64,000 bases of DNA, taken from Gracilaria gracilis (lineage: Eukaryota; Rhodophyta; Florideophyceae; Gracilariales; Gracilariaceae). Each line of letters opens with the position of its first letter. Within the stretch, counting starts at the first letter, position 1. This document shows positions 1 to 11,037 of this stretch, piece by piece. The DNA lies in the NCBI GenBank assembly GCA_030374805.1, contig JARGSG010000195.1, positions 434,001 through 498,000 of the forward strand, written 5' to 3'. The notes under the pieces are model-generated. The model was given only the letters and a program-made list of their open reading frames with translations, was not told the origin of the DNA and searched no databases. The translations under genes and the position numbers were made by a program.

Positions 1-2846
1 CGGTTCGATTGCCGTTACACTTGTAGCGGATTTGGATGCGAGTGACATCGTTGACGGGAGACTTGTGCTGCCTGTAACAATTATAGACGGATATCACCGA
101 TTTCTTGTGTTACAGGATCTGCGTGAGGAAGGAGGGAAGTGGAAGGATATAGTGAAGTCGCTGGATGTTTTGTTATGGACGAAGAAGGTTGGTAATCCAA
201 TGGTCATGAATGAAGTGCTAGGACTTGGCAATCTCCTGAGCGAGATGAGCTCCAATGTTCTGAAGATGTCTTTCGCAGACAAGCTTCACAGCACGGTGTC
301 CTTCGTTGAAAAAATCATTGACGAAGGAGGAGGGGATGTGAGGAAGATGACGCCGAAACAGATAGCGGGCGCGTTGAAAAGAAGTGGGGTTATCGGGGAC
401 TATAGTATGCGTCACCTGAATCGCTGTGCGGCACTGGCTCTGAAGTTTGTGCAGAGCGAGGGGCTTCTCCAATTCTTTGAGAAGGTGTGTGAGGAGGGGC
501 CGCCGCTGACGCTCACACATGTGTCCAGTGACCTCCTTATGGGACTCGCAGATGGGGAATTCCGTTTCGTCTCCCGTTGCTTGCAATGGCATGCGCGACT
601 AAGAATGTTCTCTGCAGGGAGGACGGGCCGTTTTGAGGATATGAGGAAGCACTTCTTTCAGTGTGCAATTGGTATGTTTAAGCTTTGCAACATGAATGCG
701 AAGAAAAAAAAGAGGACAGTCGAGGAAGTGATGCAGACGGTTCTCAAGATTGGAGGAAAGGGGGTATCTGTCATGGAATATCTCGTGAAGAAAACAGCCA
801 AAATGGAGCTCGCGGGAGCAAAACGTTTGTGGAACGGGATGGTGTATATGAGGGTGAAGACTGCAGGTAGCACGCTGGAACAACACTTCAAAGTACCGCT
901 GCGAATTTCAGAAGAGGAGAAGGTTGTAGAGGAGGTTATTGAAGAGGTTGTGGAACCGGAGGGGACGCCCAGGGCTCTATCTGCTGAGGTGGAGAGAGAT
1001 CCCATGGTGGTGGAAAGCCCTGAACCGGAACCACCGGTGTTAAGAAGTAGCACACGATGTAAAGTGGTTCCGGGTCACTTCAGAGAAGAGGAGGTTGAAC
1101 GGTTTGTGGGCAAGAAGAGGAAAACGAAGAAGAGAACTTCTGTGGTGCTTACTGACGACGAGGATGAAGATGATGTGCAATCTGCCCCGAAGCGAGGAAG
1201 GAAGGGAACGGTGAACACATCTTCTGTGGACATACCTTTCGAGGTTGTAAACCTGTTCAGGAAAATGACGAGGACAGCATTGAAGAAGTTTTTTAAAGAG
1301 CAGAAAATCAATGTGATGTCGTCCAGTGAGGGCGAGGAGAGAAGTGATAGTGGTGAGAAGGATAGTGGATTGGTTGGGGATGAACCGGGGGGGAGGTGAA
1401 GGAGGAATGCGTAGCTTTGAGGATAACAATCCGGATGTTCTCCCGAAGGGGATGAAGACAGCTGGGGAGTACACCGGGGGATTGGATATGTCGAGGACGA
1501 ATATGGTGAGTGCACTGCCGAGTGAGTTGCCGGGAGGAAAGAATGCTGTGAAACACCAGCACCCGTGGATGGATATGCTTCAACTACGAAAGCAGCATAG
1601 GGCGGGGTGTTTAAAGGTGGACGATTTGAGAGCGGTGCATCACGCGGTGTACTGGCATGCTGCCTGGAATAAGCACAAGGAACTGGGGACTGCGAAGGAA
1701 CCAGTTCTTGGGGTGAAGCTGCCGTTGAAAGGAAAGCCGAAAGGGGAGGAAGAGGCTCTTTGAATGGCGGTGATGGAGAGGGATGACCTCGCGCGAGAGT
1801 ATTATGCCGCGAAGAGAATGGAGTTGATGGAGAGAGGATTCTGTGTGCTGGAAGAATTTGGAAGTGACGAAGGCATGTCAGATGAGGCGAAGAAGAGGGG
1901 GGTGGTGTTGGATGAAGATGTGACAGACAGTATGTTGTAGTTCTTTCACAAGGATTTCTTGGAACAGCCGGACTTTAATTTCGAGGAGAACCGCAAGGGA
2001 TGGAACCCTATCATCAATGCGGGAGATGGGAAGGACGCGGGGGATAGGATGCAGGGAATTGGGCGATACATTACCACGAAGAAGGGGATTGTGAATTACA
2101 TGGAATCGGATGAGAAGAATGTGATGATGGTGAGAAGGAGGGCGTTGTTGGATGCTAGGTTTGGGCAGATAGCAGCAGCTCTTCGTCTGTGTACCAACAG
2201 TAGGGCGAAGGAGAGGATGTATGCGCCGGAAACAGGAGAACGTGTGTTGTGTACGGGGGAGGGATGCCCGAGGCAGGTGTTGCACACCGTTTTCCAAGGG
2301 TTGACGAATGTGGAGAAGAACAATGGGGAGATTCCAGGATTCTTCATGATGGCCTCCGGGGGGAGCTCTTTTGTGATATGGGTATGTGAGAGGTCAAGTA
2401 ATATGTGTGTGACGGATGACAAGAGTTTGAAGAGGCTGTCTCGTACGATGGTTGTGAGGAAGTTCAGGGTTCCACCGTACTCCATTTTTATTGGAAGGGG
2501 AGATGTGTTTCATGTTGGGGCTTGGTACATGGATGCGCTGGTGAAAGAGAATTGTCTATGGTATCACATGTACTTTGCGCCCAAGGAATACAAGCTCCCT
2601 GATGCCTTGCACAAACCGCCTGCTTTTCGGCCCAAATTCTTAGATGAGGAATTTGGACTCCGTGAAGACCCGAACGACCAGCTGAAAGAGGAGGAAAGTT
2701 CTGTGAGCAACTTTGAAATGGAGGAAGAAGAAGTTGGAGAGGAGAATTACGAAGAGGAAGACGACGAGGTACAAGGTCACAAGGCTGATAACACGGATGG
2801 GGACTACGAGGTGGGGCCGACGATAATGCATTATGAGGAGGACTAG
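1..2846 (+). pseudogene. Element ORF1, copy A: ParB-like N-terminus, oxygenase-like C-terminus
   Basis: The frame is open at the left window edge, so the N-terminus is missing. Near the start, the stretch ending in IIDGYHRFLVL resembles the ParB/Srx-type motif in which D-G-x-H-R follows a short strand. It continues into a helical region, a charged acidic and basic linker (about 900-1400), and a C-terminal part (about 1960-2846). There, PPYSIFIGRGDVFHVGAWY and a following YHMYF resemble the distal half of a double-stranded beta-helix dioxygenase (G-D-x-x-H-x-G); this is inference from motif shape only. The tail is acidic. The frame is interrupted a few times, so this copy is probably dead. The other copy (11038-13200, minus strand) matches the middle and C-terminal parts closely. 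Confidence 0.5.
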
Positions 2847-3068
2847 ATAAAACATGTAGGGCGTGTAGTGTTATGTGTGTGAGAGTGAGGTGACTTGACT
2901 AGTAATGAGAAATGAACGAATGGTTTGATGTAATGTGAGCATAAAGGGATTGTTGAAGAAAGAAAATGAGTTACAAAGCGTGGGGTAAGGAGAAAGAGTA
3001 TTGTGCGAAGATATATTTCTTACAAAATGAGACCACATTAGTAGTGGTACTAAAAGAAAATGTCTTTT

Positions 3069-3884
3069 CTAAGGACATTGACATAGTTGGTGTGAAAAGG
3101 GGGCAGGTTCAGCCAAGCTCGCTCTTTTGGTATCTTCGGAGGAAAGGTAGAAGTAAGCATTTCTGACTTCGTACTCAGAGAATGAGGCGTGGAAGAATGT
3201 AAGAGTGCTGCCGTAGGCGAGGAGAGATTGTACTGTGGAGAGGATATTGTAGGAGATAGCTGTGTTGGAAAAGACTATGCCGAGTAGTTCCTTCATTATC
3301 GTTGAGACTATGGTAATGTAGTGGGTGGCCACGTCATGCATGGTAATGAAGCCGTGGGAGGAACCAACTAGGTTGAATGAAGAGCTCCAGACGAGCTTTT
3401 CGTAGTAGGATTTAGAGAAGGCGTATTCGTCAACAATATTGCAAGTGAGACCTGCGTTAAAGAAGCGTTGTGCTAGTGCGAAAGCCCATTTTCCGGTGAC
3501 AGTTGTGAGGCCGTTGGGAGTAAGAGGGGTGACGCCATCTTGTGGAGGTGCAGCGAGAGTGGGTACGGCGATGTAAAGAACTGCTCGTGTGGTGTGATGA
3601 AGACCATGTTTTGAGAGAATGGGAAGAATGTGGCCGTTCGGAATGAAGACCAAGTCTTGTCTGCGAGATGGAGGGCAGGAGCGAATTACTGTTTCCAACA
3701 AGTTGCTCCTGCCGCAGAAGAAAATGGGACCTTGCGGAATGCTGTGTGCGGCTATGAAATCTTGAAGTGAAAGAATGGTATCTCGAGGGGTACCGTTGTC
3801 GTGAAGCATGGAGCCAATGCGGCCTCTGCATATAACAATAGCTGGGGTGTATGAGGAGCGGAGAGAAGAGGAAGGCGAGGTCAT
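3069..3884 (-). CDS. Ketopantoate reductase-like protein, copy A
   Basis: An intact 271-residue frame runs against the flanking ORF1 and ORF3. Its N-terminus (residues about 14-30, AIVICRGRIGSMLHDNG) looks like a Rossmann dinucleotide-binding loop; the copy at 10054-10874 has the textbook G-x-G-x-x-G there. Residues around 84-94 (FIPNGHILPIL) match the Q-N-G region of the ketopantoate reductase (ApbA/PanE) family, and YEKLVWSSSFNLVGSS (about 167-182) matches the C-terminal helix with the conserved K-L and the N further on. The length fits the family. The substrate is unknown; pantothenate synthesis should not be assumed, because the gene lies inside a repeated element. It could be a captured host reductase or a relative of opine-type dehydrogenases. 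Both element copies keep it. Confidence 0.5.
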   Translation of the reverse strand: MTSPSSSLRSSYTPAIVICRGRIGSMLHDNGTPRDTILSLQDFIAAHSIPQGPIFFCGRSNLLETVIRSCPPSRRQDLVFIPNGHILPILSKHGLHHTTRAVLYIAVPTLAAPPQDGVTPLTPNGLTTVTGKWAFALAQRFFNAGLTCNIVDEYAFSKSYYEKLVWSSSFNLVGSSHGFITMHDVATHYITIVSTIMKELLGIVFSNTAISYNILSTVQSLLAYGSTLTFFHASFSEYEVRNAYFYLSSEDTKRASLAEPAPFSHQLCQCP

Positions 3885-4301
3885 TATGTCGAATTTGTTG
3901 GATGCTGTGAGGAGATATTGTGCTTTAGGAGAGAAAGGGAGAGATGCTTAAGTAGAGGACGGCGTTGCCGATGTATACATCGATAAAGTGCTTTTAAAGG
4001 AAAAGATAGTTTTTATGACTAGGTAGTTGAAACAATGAGGTAGGTGGGTATGAAGGGATTAGGACTGATAAATGTGTTTATGAAAAGAGATGTGTCGAAA
4101 TGAAGTATGAAGGGGAAGATTTAATGGTAAGGAGTTAAGGAAGGGGCGCTGTGGATTGGTTTTGTGGGATGTTAATGAAAGGAAAAAACGAAAATATGGA
4201 AATATCTGGGAGAAATGAAGTTTTTGGGGAATGGCGGGAAATTGAAATATAGAAAATTGTGATACAAATAGGCCTGTGGGGTAGAGGGGGTAGAGGGATG
4301 T
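3885..4301. other. Intergenic spacer of element copy A
   Basis: This AT-rich stretch lies between the 5' ends of the divergently transcribed reductase-like gene and ORF3. I see no ORF, repeat or RNA gene in it. It is the natural place for a shared promoter, but I recognise no specific motif. Confidence 0.4.
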
Positions 4302-5366
4302 GTGGCCACGAGTATAACGGCTGTGATCAGGGGTGGCAAGGACGAGAGTTGTTGTAAGTCGCTCAGGCCTGTTCAAGTCATTTATCGCCGGACGCCATCT
4401 TTTCTCGCGAAACCGAATGGTTACGTTGGTGACGAGGAGCTAATGGCTCTGATGCATAGGACGGAAGTGCCAGAGACGCCGCCGCGGAAAAAGGGAGGGG
4501 GTACTCAGGGGGTTTGTATGAGTCAGAGGGTTTGTAATGGGGATGGAGGAGGCGGTGGAGGTGATGGGGATGGGGATGGAGGACGAGGACCGGAGAGAAG
4601 GTTTATGGAGGAGATGGAGGAACGGGTGAGGAAGCTTGGGGGGAGTTTGAAGGAGCAATTCGACGACATGCTGTCGGAGATGGTGGCAGACATGGGAGGG
4701 GTGGTGCTGAGTGTGTCGGAGGTTGGGTTGCCGATGGAATTGATTTCGACGATTCGGAAGAGGATGAAGTTGACTGGGGTGGGGGCTGTAGGACAGGTGA
4801 ATTGGATATTGGAGTGCGTGGGGAGGGAGATGGGGAGGCCGAAAAAATAGAACATGGGGCTGAACGGTAGGGTTGAAGTGTTGGAGGAGCAAGTGGGACA
4901 GGTGGAGAAGGCGTGCAAATTGCTGATGGAGTTGAAGGAAATGGTGAGAGGAGGGGGAGCAGGGGTAGGAGAGGAAGCAGTTAAAGGGTCGCTGGTGACG
5001 CCCGGTTCTCTGGGTGGGCGGGGGAGTGTGAGGCAGAGGGGGGGAGAAGAGAAGGGAGTAGAAGGTGTGGGTGGTCGACTGAAGAAGAGGAGGAAGAGTG
5101 GGATGATGGTGGACGAGGATGGGAAGGTGTTAGTGCCGCCGCAGCTGCCGGGTGGCGCGCCGTTGGTGGGTTTCGAAAGTGCGGGGGCGGCTGTGAGGAC
5201 GGCGGAGCGTATATTGGAGGAGCAGGAGGAGAAAAGGCTGGGAGGGGTTGGAAGCCGCTTTGGGGCTAGGAGGGTGTACCAGAATGGGGAGAGTTGTCCG
5301 TTGGACTTCTTTAACTTCACGTTTAGGGAAACTGAGACTCATGATCCGGATGCCGAGTTGGAATAA
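4302..5366 (+). pseudogene. Element ORF3, copy A: coiled-coil protein
   Basis: Two consecutive frames match one continuous protein in the other copy (8536-9603, minus). Visible parts are a short N-terminal segment with NGYVGDEELMALMHRTEVPE, a glycine and acid-rich low-complexity linker, a helical region (VRKLGGSLKEQFDDMLSEMV), a heptad-rich segment (GRVEVLEEQVGQVEKACKLL) that resembles a leucine zipper, a basic patch (LKKRRKSG), and a conserved C-terminus FNFTFRETETHDPDAELE. A basic patch with a zipper suggests DNA binding or dimerisation, which is inference. The start is uncertain: 4302 is a GTG, and the first ATG in frame is at 4443. I recognise no named family. Confidence 0.45.
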
Positions 5367-5632
5367 ACCAGCGTTGGTGACCAGAAAGTAATTTTTTTGA
5401 GTGATTTTGACGACTGCGACGAATGTGAGGTAACGGGAAATGGCGCACGAACTGCAAACTAGCATAAAAATTCAACAAATGAAGTTCAACTGCGGCACGT
5501 GGAAATGCGATTTCCAAAAAGAAAAAATTGCCTTGCCAACTAGCGCAATCTGCGAAATTGCTAGTTTTTTCGGACTTTTATTTTCATAACTAGCCATCTG
5601 GCATACTAAACTAGCATTCCGAGAACACCGAC
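5367..5632 (+). repeat. Subterminal CTAGC-rich tail of copy A
   Basis: This AT-rich noncoding tail has five CTAGC or GCTAG motifs, mostly as AACTAGC. The reverse complement of 8271-8535 aligns to it along its whole length, including the stretch AATTTTTTTGAGTG and the terminal CTAGCATTC. Clusters of a short motif close to an element end usually serve as recombinase or transposase binding sites; here that is inference. Confidence 0.55.
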
Positions 5633-5639
5633 GGAACGG

Positions 5640-8270
5640 CCGATATGGTTTTTCTCGTTATACCGATTGGTCACTGTGTGGTAGAGCTTGATTTTGTCGT
5701 CTGTAAGACGCTAGCTGCCCCTATCATCTTGAAATGTGATTTTTGCGACCGCTTCGTCGAAGCGATTCGACCGCGGAAACGCGAAGTCGACATGGAAGAT
5801 GGTTCGGTTGTGCCGATTGTACGTCGCTCAGCAGACTTGCCTCAGCTAAGCTGGTACCACTCCTTGCCCTTTTACAGGACTGATCCCCCCAAAATGAGTC
5901 ACCGAAACTTCGGGTTGCATCAACAGTCTCCACCCCACCTGGATCAAAGGTGTGGGTGAACGTTATCGCTGTTCCGCGTGAATGCGAGTTTTGCAACCGC
6001 TCGCCTTATTATATGAGAAGCACCAAATCGCTTTAGCGAATGGAGTTGTTCCCATTTCTAGCGAACACCCCTTTCAGGTCTTGATCGCCACTTTTGGAAC
6101 GAAACCCCATTACCTGGTGAGAAACCAAGTCATCCGTAATGTACTTCCGCATCCAACGGCACTTATCCCCACTAAGGTGTCAGCCACAGAAGTTTCTGGG
6201 ATTATCGAACTATCAAGCAATGCTTCTCACCCTAAGAAAGGGGAGAGCGGTACAATTCTGCTCCCAGAGCGTGGCAACACGAAAGATTCGGTATTGAATG
6301 CCGTGCCAATGAGCTTCGATAGGCTTGACTCTGTGAGGGAACTAGAAGAGTTGGACCTCGGCCACGTCTCGGAGTCACACCACGAGAAGGTGCGAGATGT
6401 ATGGCGTCAGTTCGCAGATATTTGGGATGGATCTCCTGGAGAGGTTTCTGCCACGGGACACCGGGGTTGATCTGTTACCTGATTCGAAACAGTTTGTTCA
6501 GCATTTTCATAGGGCAGGCCCAATGGTACGGGAAGAAGACTAGTTTCAAGTGAACAGAATGCTCCGCGCAGGCGTGATTGGACTAGCTCAGTCACCGTAA
6601 GCATCTTCAGTTGTACTAACTCCGAGACCCGATGGGTTCTGGCCTTTTTGCATTGACTATAGACTTCCAAATTCAGTCACCGTAAACTTCGTGTACCCCA
6701 TGCCTCGTATGGACGAGTACATCAATTCACTTGGTGATACAACCGTGTTCTCAAAGTTGGATGCAAACTGGGGATACTGGCAAGCACCCATTCCAGCAGA
6801 AGCCCGACACAATGCAGTCTTCGTATGCCACTCAGAACTGTATCGCTTTAAACGTATGCCCTTCGGCTTAACTAATGAACCCGCTACCTTTCAGCGTGCC
6901 TTGGATATACTCCTTGCTCTTTTTAAATGGCAGAGCTGTATCGTCTATCTCGAAGATATTATAGTCTTCTTAAACGATCTGGACGATCACCTCGAGCACG
7001 TTAGGGAGATCATAACTCCGCTTTTTGATTCAGAAGTAACTCTCAAGTTGAATAAGTGCGAATTCTTCACCGAATCGGCTAAGTACCTCGGGCATATCAT
7101 ACGTCCCGGACGATTATTAATCGAGCAAGCAATTGTGAAGTCACTCAAGAAGGCAAAGCACCGCACAACTCAGACCGAGCTACGGTCCTTCTTGGGCTTG
7201 TGTATCGTCTATCGACGGTTCATTCCTGCCTTCGCAAACGTCGCAGGCGTTCTCCACGAATTTCTTCGGAAAGAATAGCCATCAAAACTGAACCCCCTTA
7301 TACCCGCGCAAGCGGAAGGTTGCGAATCTCTCAAGGAGGCAGTAACCTCAGCACCGATGTTATCGTTGCCAGAAAAACGGACTATCTTACACCTTAGATA
7401 CGGACTCGAGTTTCTACCAAATTGGTTGTGCTTTGTTTCAAACAACACCCGATGGGGAACGAAAACCAATTGGTTACTGTTACAGAACAATCAACGTTAG
7501 GGAACGGAACTATTCTGTATCATAAAAGGAATGTCTCACCATGGTATGGGCTCTTCAGAGTACGTCCATATCTAATAGTTACTCACTTCACCGTCGACAT
7601 GGATCACTTCGCATTACGTTGGCTCATGTCAATCACGGAACCATCAGGTCACTTGATTCGTTGGCGTCTCCGGCTGGCCGAGTTCGAATATGAAGTCACC
7701 TATAAAAAGGGAAGTCTTGACACCCAAGCGGACGCCCTCTCACATTTAGAAATGGAAGTGAAAGCCCTCCCCGTCGACGACGATGATGAAGATGTACCGT
7801 TATTTCTCCTCGAGAAGGATGAAGCAGGCTACGACCTGATATCAGATGACATTTGTGATGATATCATCGTTGCCTACAGTAATGACCCGGATCCCGGTTC
7901 ATTCATCTCGATCACCCCCGATGAGATGATTTGCGAGCAATTTAGTGACCTGTTTTGTGCGAAGATACGTGCCAAATTGACTGGTGATGCAGACAGTCCT
8001 TTCGGAGTGAACACCCAAGGTTACTTGGTTAAGACTGCTAGGTGTTCCCCACAAATTGTGGGTTCCCACTCGTTACAGTCAATAGTGCTACATATCTCGC
8101 ACTTTTAGAAGTAGCTGCTCACCCTGGAGCTCAAAAATTGTACACAACACTGCGTTGGGACTTCTACTGGCCCGCTTTAGCGCTGGATTGCTACTTTACC
8201 CTCAGGACGTGTACGCATTGTGCTCTTGAACTAGTTAAATTCCGTCGTCATGCGAAGAAATTAACATTCT
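5640..8270 (+). mobile_element. Ty3/gypsy LTR retrotransposon remnant
   Basis: A pol-region fossil lies between the two inverted element arms. The parts are in Ty3/gypsy order: a segment upstream of the polymerase (about 5640-6470), reverse transcriptase (about 6690-7280, with FGLTNEPATFQRAL and YLEDI), RNase H (about 7560-7750, with the tail DTQADALSHLE) and an integrase zinc-binding segment (about 8110-8270, with HPGAQKLYTTLRWDFYWP and CTHC). No LTRs are present; both ends are cut off by the neighbouring arms. The element is clearly broken, with several breaks, and is old. Confidence 0.85.
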
Positions 8271-8535
8271 TTAGTGTTCTCTGAATGCTAGCGTAGTATG
8301 CTAGATCGCTAGCTGTGAAAATAGAACTCTGAAAAACTAGATTTTTTGCATTTTAGGCTAGTTAGCAAGGCGAAATTTTTTTTGGGGAAATTACGTTTCC
8401 GTTCAGTGCAGTTCAAACTTCAACTATTGGAGCTGAAGGCTAGTTTGCAGTTCTTCTGCCAGCGCTCGTACCTTTAAATTCCCTACAGTCGTCAAGAACA
8501 CTCAAAAAAATTACTAGCCAACCACTAGCGCTCTC
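8271..8535 (-). repeat. Subterminal CTAGC-rich tail of copy B
   Basis: This is the inverted counterpart of 5367-5632, with about eight CTAGC or GCTAG motifs, including three in the first 40 bases. It directly abuts the gypsy remnant. Confidence 0.55.
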
Positions 8536-9603
8536 TCATTCCAACCCTGCATTCGGATCCTGAGTCCCAGTTTCCCTAAATGTCAAGTTGAAGAACTCCA
8601 ACAGAACACTCTCTCCATTTTCGTACAACCTCCTAGCCCCAAACCAGCTTCCAACCCCTCCCAGCCCCATCTCCTTCTACTCTTCCAGTATGTGCTCCGC
8701 CGTTTGCACAGCCGGCGCCGCCCAACCAAACTCAACTAGTGGCGCTCTACCCGGCAGCTGCCGCGGCACACACACCTCCCCATCCTCTTCCACCATCACC
8801 CCACCCTTTCGCCTCTTCCTCAGCCGACTTCCCCCAAGCTCCCCTTCATCCCCTGCTCTGCTCCTCCATCTCACACTCCCACGTCCACGACGAGAGCCAG
8901 GCGTCACCGGTGACGTTTTCTCTCTTCCCGCCTCCCTCCCAAAGCCTCCTTCCCTCACCAGCTCCGTCACCTCCAACAACAACTGGCACGCCTTCTCCAC
9001 CTGTACCACTTGCGCCTCCATCACTTCCACACGTCCCCTCAGCCGCCTATTCTCCCTTCTCAGCGTCACCATCTCCCTCCCAACGCACTCTACCATCTCA
9101 ATCACATGCCTTCTAGTCCCCACTTCAGCCATCTTCATCCTTTTCCGAATTGTCGAAATCAAATCCATTGGCACCCCAATCTCCGACACACTAAGCACCA
9201 CCGCTCTTATTTCACCAACCATCTCAGAAAGCCAATCGTCTAAATTGTTTTTCAGATCCTCTCCAAGCCTCATCAACCGCTCCTCCATCTCCGCCGCAAA
9301 CCTTCTCTCCGGTCCCCCATCCCCTCCACCCCCATCACCTCTACCTCCCTCCTCATCCCCACTTCCCTCCTTCTCTCCCATGCAAACCTTGTCCACACCC
9401 GCCTCCTTCGTTTCCGGTGGCGTCTCTGGTACCCTCGTCTGGTGAAGCAGAGCCACTAGCTCTTTGTCCTCGACGTACCCATTCGACATCGCAAAAATAA
9501 ACGCCGGTTCACGATAACGGAGATAGATGAGAACAAGCGAGATGGACCCAACAGTTGCAGCACTCACCCCCACTCTACACATCCGTGGCACTGTCTGCCA
9601 CAA
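8536..9603 (-). pseudogene. Element ORF3, copy B: coiled-coil protein
   Basis: This copy has the longer continuous reading frame (308 residues, 8677-9603), with a further conserved C-terminal stretch down to 8536 that ends TGTQDPNAGLE. The order is an N-terminal NGYVEDKELVALLHQTRVPE block, an acidic and glycine-rich linker, a helical block (MRLGEDLKNNLDDWLSEMV), then a basic and zipper-like segment (LRRENRRLRGRVEVMEAQ followed by heptad leucines), and a basic patch LRKRRKGG. The basic-then-zipper arrangement is reminiscent of bZIP proteins, but I see no canonical bZIP basic signature. The strong C and T bias of the plus strand here reflects the G and A-rich coding strand, as in copy A. Confidence 0.5.
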
Positions 9604-10053
9604 GCCTATTTGCGCTGCACAACCCTTTCTACCCCATTCACATCAACTTCTATTTCCGGCCATTCCACACAATTTCCATTTTTTCCTACAAATCTCCACA
9701 TCTTCCCAACCTCGGTCCATACCATATCCCAATGAAACTCTTGGTGCACCACCTCTCAAGTAACAACGGTACCATAAAATCTTACTTTCTATGCTTTATT
9801 TCACTGCATACTTTCTCATAATCACACTCTTCGAGACTACCTCCTCTACAGCCCTGCTGCTCATTTCTTTCTATAACCGAATCATACAAATCCCCTTATC
9901 CCCTGGAACACTTTTTCCATGACCAGGACAACAGCCCAGTCATGTACTTAAAGCTTTCCCCACTCCTTGGAATGTAGATCACTTTCCTTTCACAGCTACC
10001 AGCACCCGACAGCTTCCGACAGCACATACCTTCAATCAACCAAACTCATCGCA
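9604..10053. other. Spacer between ORF3 and reductase-like gene, copy B
   Basis: This is the divergent intergenic region corresponding to 3885-4301. It has no convincing ORF, RNA or repeat, only weak pyrimidine bias. Confidence 0.35.
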
Positions 10054-10874
10054 ATGAGCTCCCATTCATCCTCCCTAGTTTCTAAAATCATCACAGCCGT
10101 TGTCGTAGGTAAAGGCCGTATTGGCACCATGATTTACAACAATGGCTCTCCTCGAGACACCTTTCTCTCCATCGAAGACTTCATTTTCGCAGATTGCCTT
10201 CCCCAAGGTCCAATCTTCTTCTGTGGCAGGAGTGACCGTCTCGAAAAATTAATTCCATCGTTTCTAAAACCACGAACAGAAGACCTGGTTTTCATCCAGA
10301 ATGGTCACATTCTTCCCATCCTTTCCCAACACGGAATTGAGCACTGCACACGAGCCGCTCTTTATATCGCCGTTTCAACTGTCGGCGCCTCCCAACAAGA
10401 TGGTGTGACACCTCTCTCTTTCAATAGTCTAACCACAGGCACCGGAAAGTGGGCTCTGGCAATAGCTGGACCGCAGGTCTCACTTGCAGTATCGTCGACG
10501 AAAACACCTTTTCCAAGGCTTACTACCAAAAGCTCGTTTGGATATCTTCCTTCAATCTCGTCGGTTCTTCATTTGGATTCGTTACTATGCATAATGTGGC
10601 TACCAAGTACAAAACTATTGTCTCAACTATAGTGAAGAAGCTTTTAGGGATATTCACCTTCAACACAGGTCTCTCCTTCAATATCCCTTCTAGAGTGGAA
10701 TCCCTTCTGGAATACGGCAGCACCCTTACTTCCTTCCCAGCCTCTCTCTCGGAGTGTGAATCCAGAAATGGTTACTTCTATCTCACCTCTACAGACCAAG
10801 AACAAACCGGAAGGCAGGATTCTGCCCCTTTCCACACCAACTATGTCAATGTTCTTAGACATCAAGTTCCTTAG
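10054..10874 (+). pseudogene. Ketopantoate reductase-like protein, copy B
   Basis: The start at 10054 gives MSSHSSSLVSKIITAVVVGKGRIGTMI, with a standard G-x-G-x-x-G dinucleotide loop. It then has FFCGRSDRLEKLI, the family-type FIQNGHILPIL, and a C-terminal half with YYQKLVWISSFNLVGSS and a tail ending LRHQVP. It aligns residue for residue with the intact 271-residue gene at 3069-3884, so the two are paralogous element genes. This copy is broken about once in the middle and is probably not functional. The QNG and K-x7-N spacing support assignment to the ApbA/PanE-type fold. Confidence 0.5.
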
Positions 10875-11037
10875 TAATTAGAACAAATTGTAAACCTCGT
10901 AGTCGTTGCAACTACACACACAGCCCGTTCTTGTTCTCCAATTCTTTTTAAGATGGCAATGAAACAAATCCTCTGTTAAATTTTTATGTCAAGTCTCTAT
11001 CACAAACAAACACAACAGTATAAATTCTACATTATAC

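Larger units (their letters stand above)
1..5632 (+). mobile_element. Unclassified three-gene element, copy A
   Basis: This is the left arm of a large inverted duplication. It carries a long plus-strand ORF1, an opposing reductase-like gene and a plus-strand coiled-coil ORF3, followed by an AT-rich tail with repeated CTAGC motifs that ends near 5632 in CTAGCATTCCGAGAACACC. The same genes in the same relative order, and the same tail, occur inverted at about 8271-13200, so the unit was copied as a block. The left end lies outside the window. Protein similarity between copies is clear but incomplete, so the duplication is not recent. I do not recognise a transposase or integrase in it; the superfamily is unknown, and an origin in a virus or plasmid cannot be excluded. 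Confidence 0.6.

Noticed and set aside
4440-5320. Long antisense frames rich in P, S, H and T over ORF3 (both copies)
   Set aside because: They are shadows of the G and A-rich coding strand and lack the heptads and conserved C-terminus seen in the sense frame.
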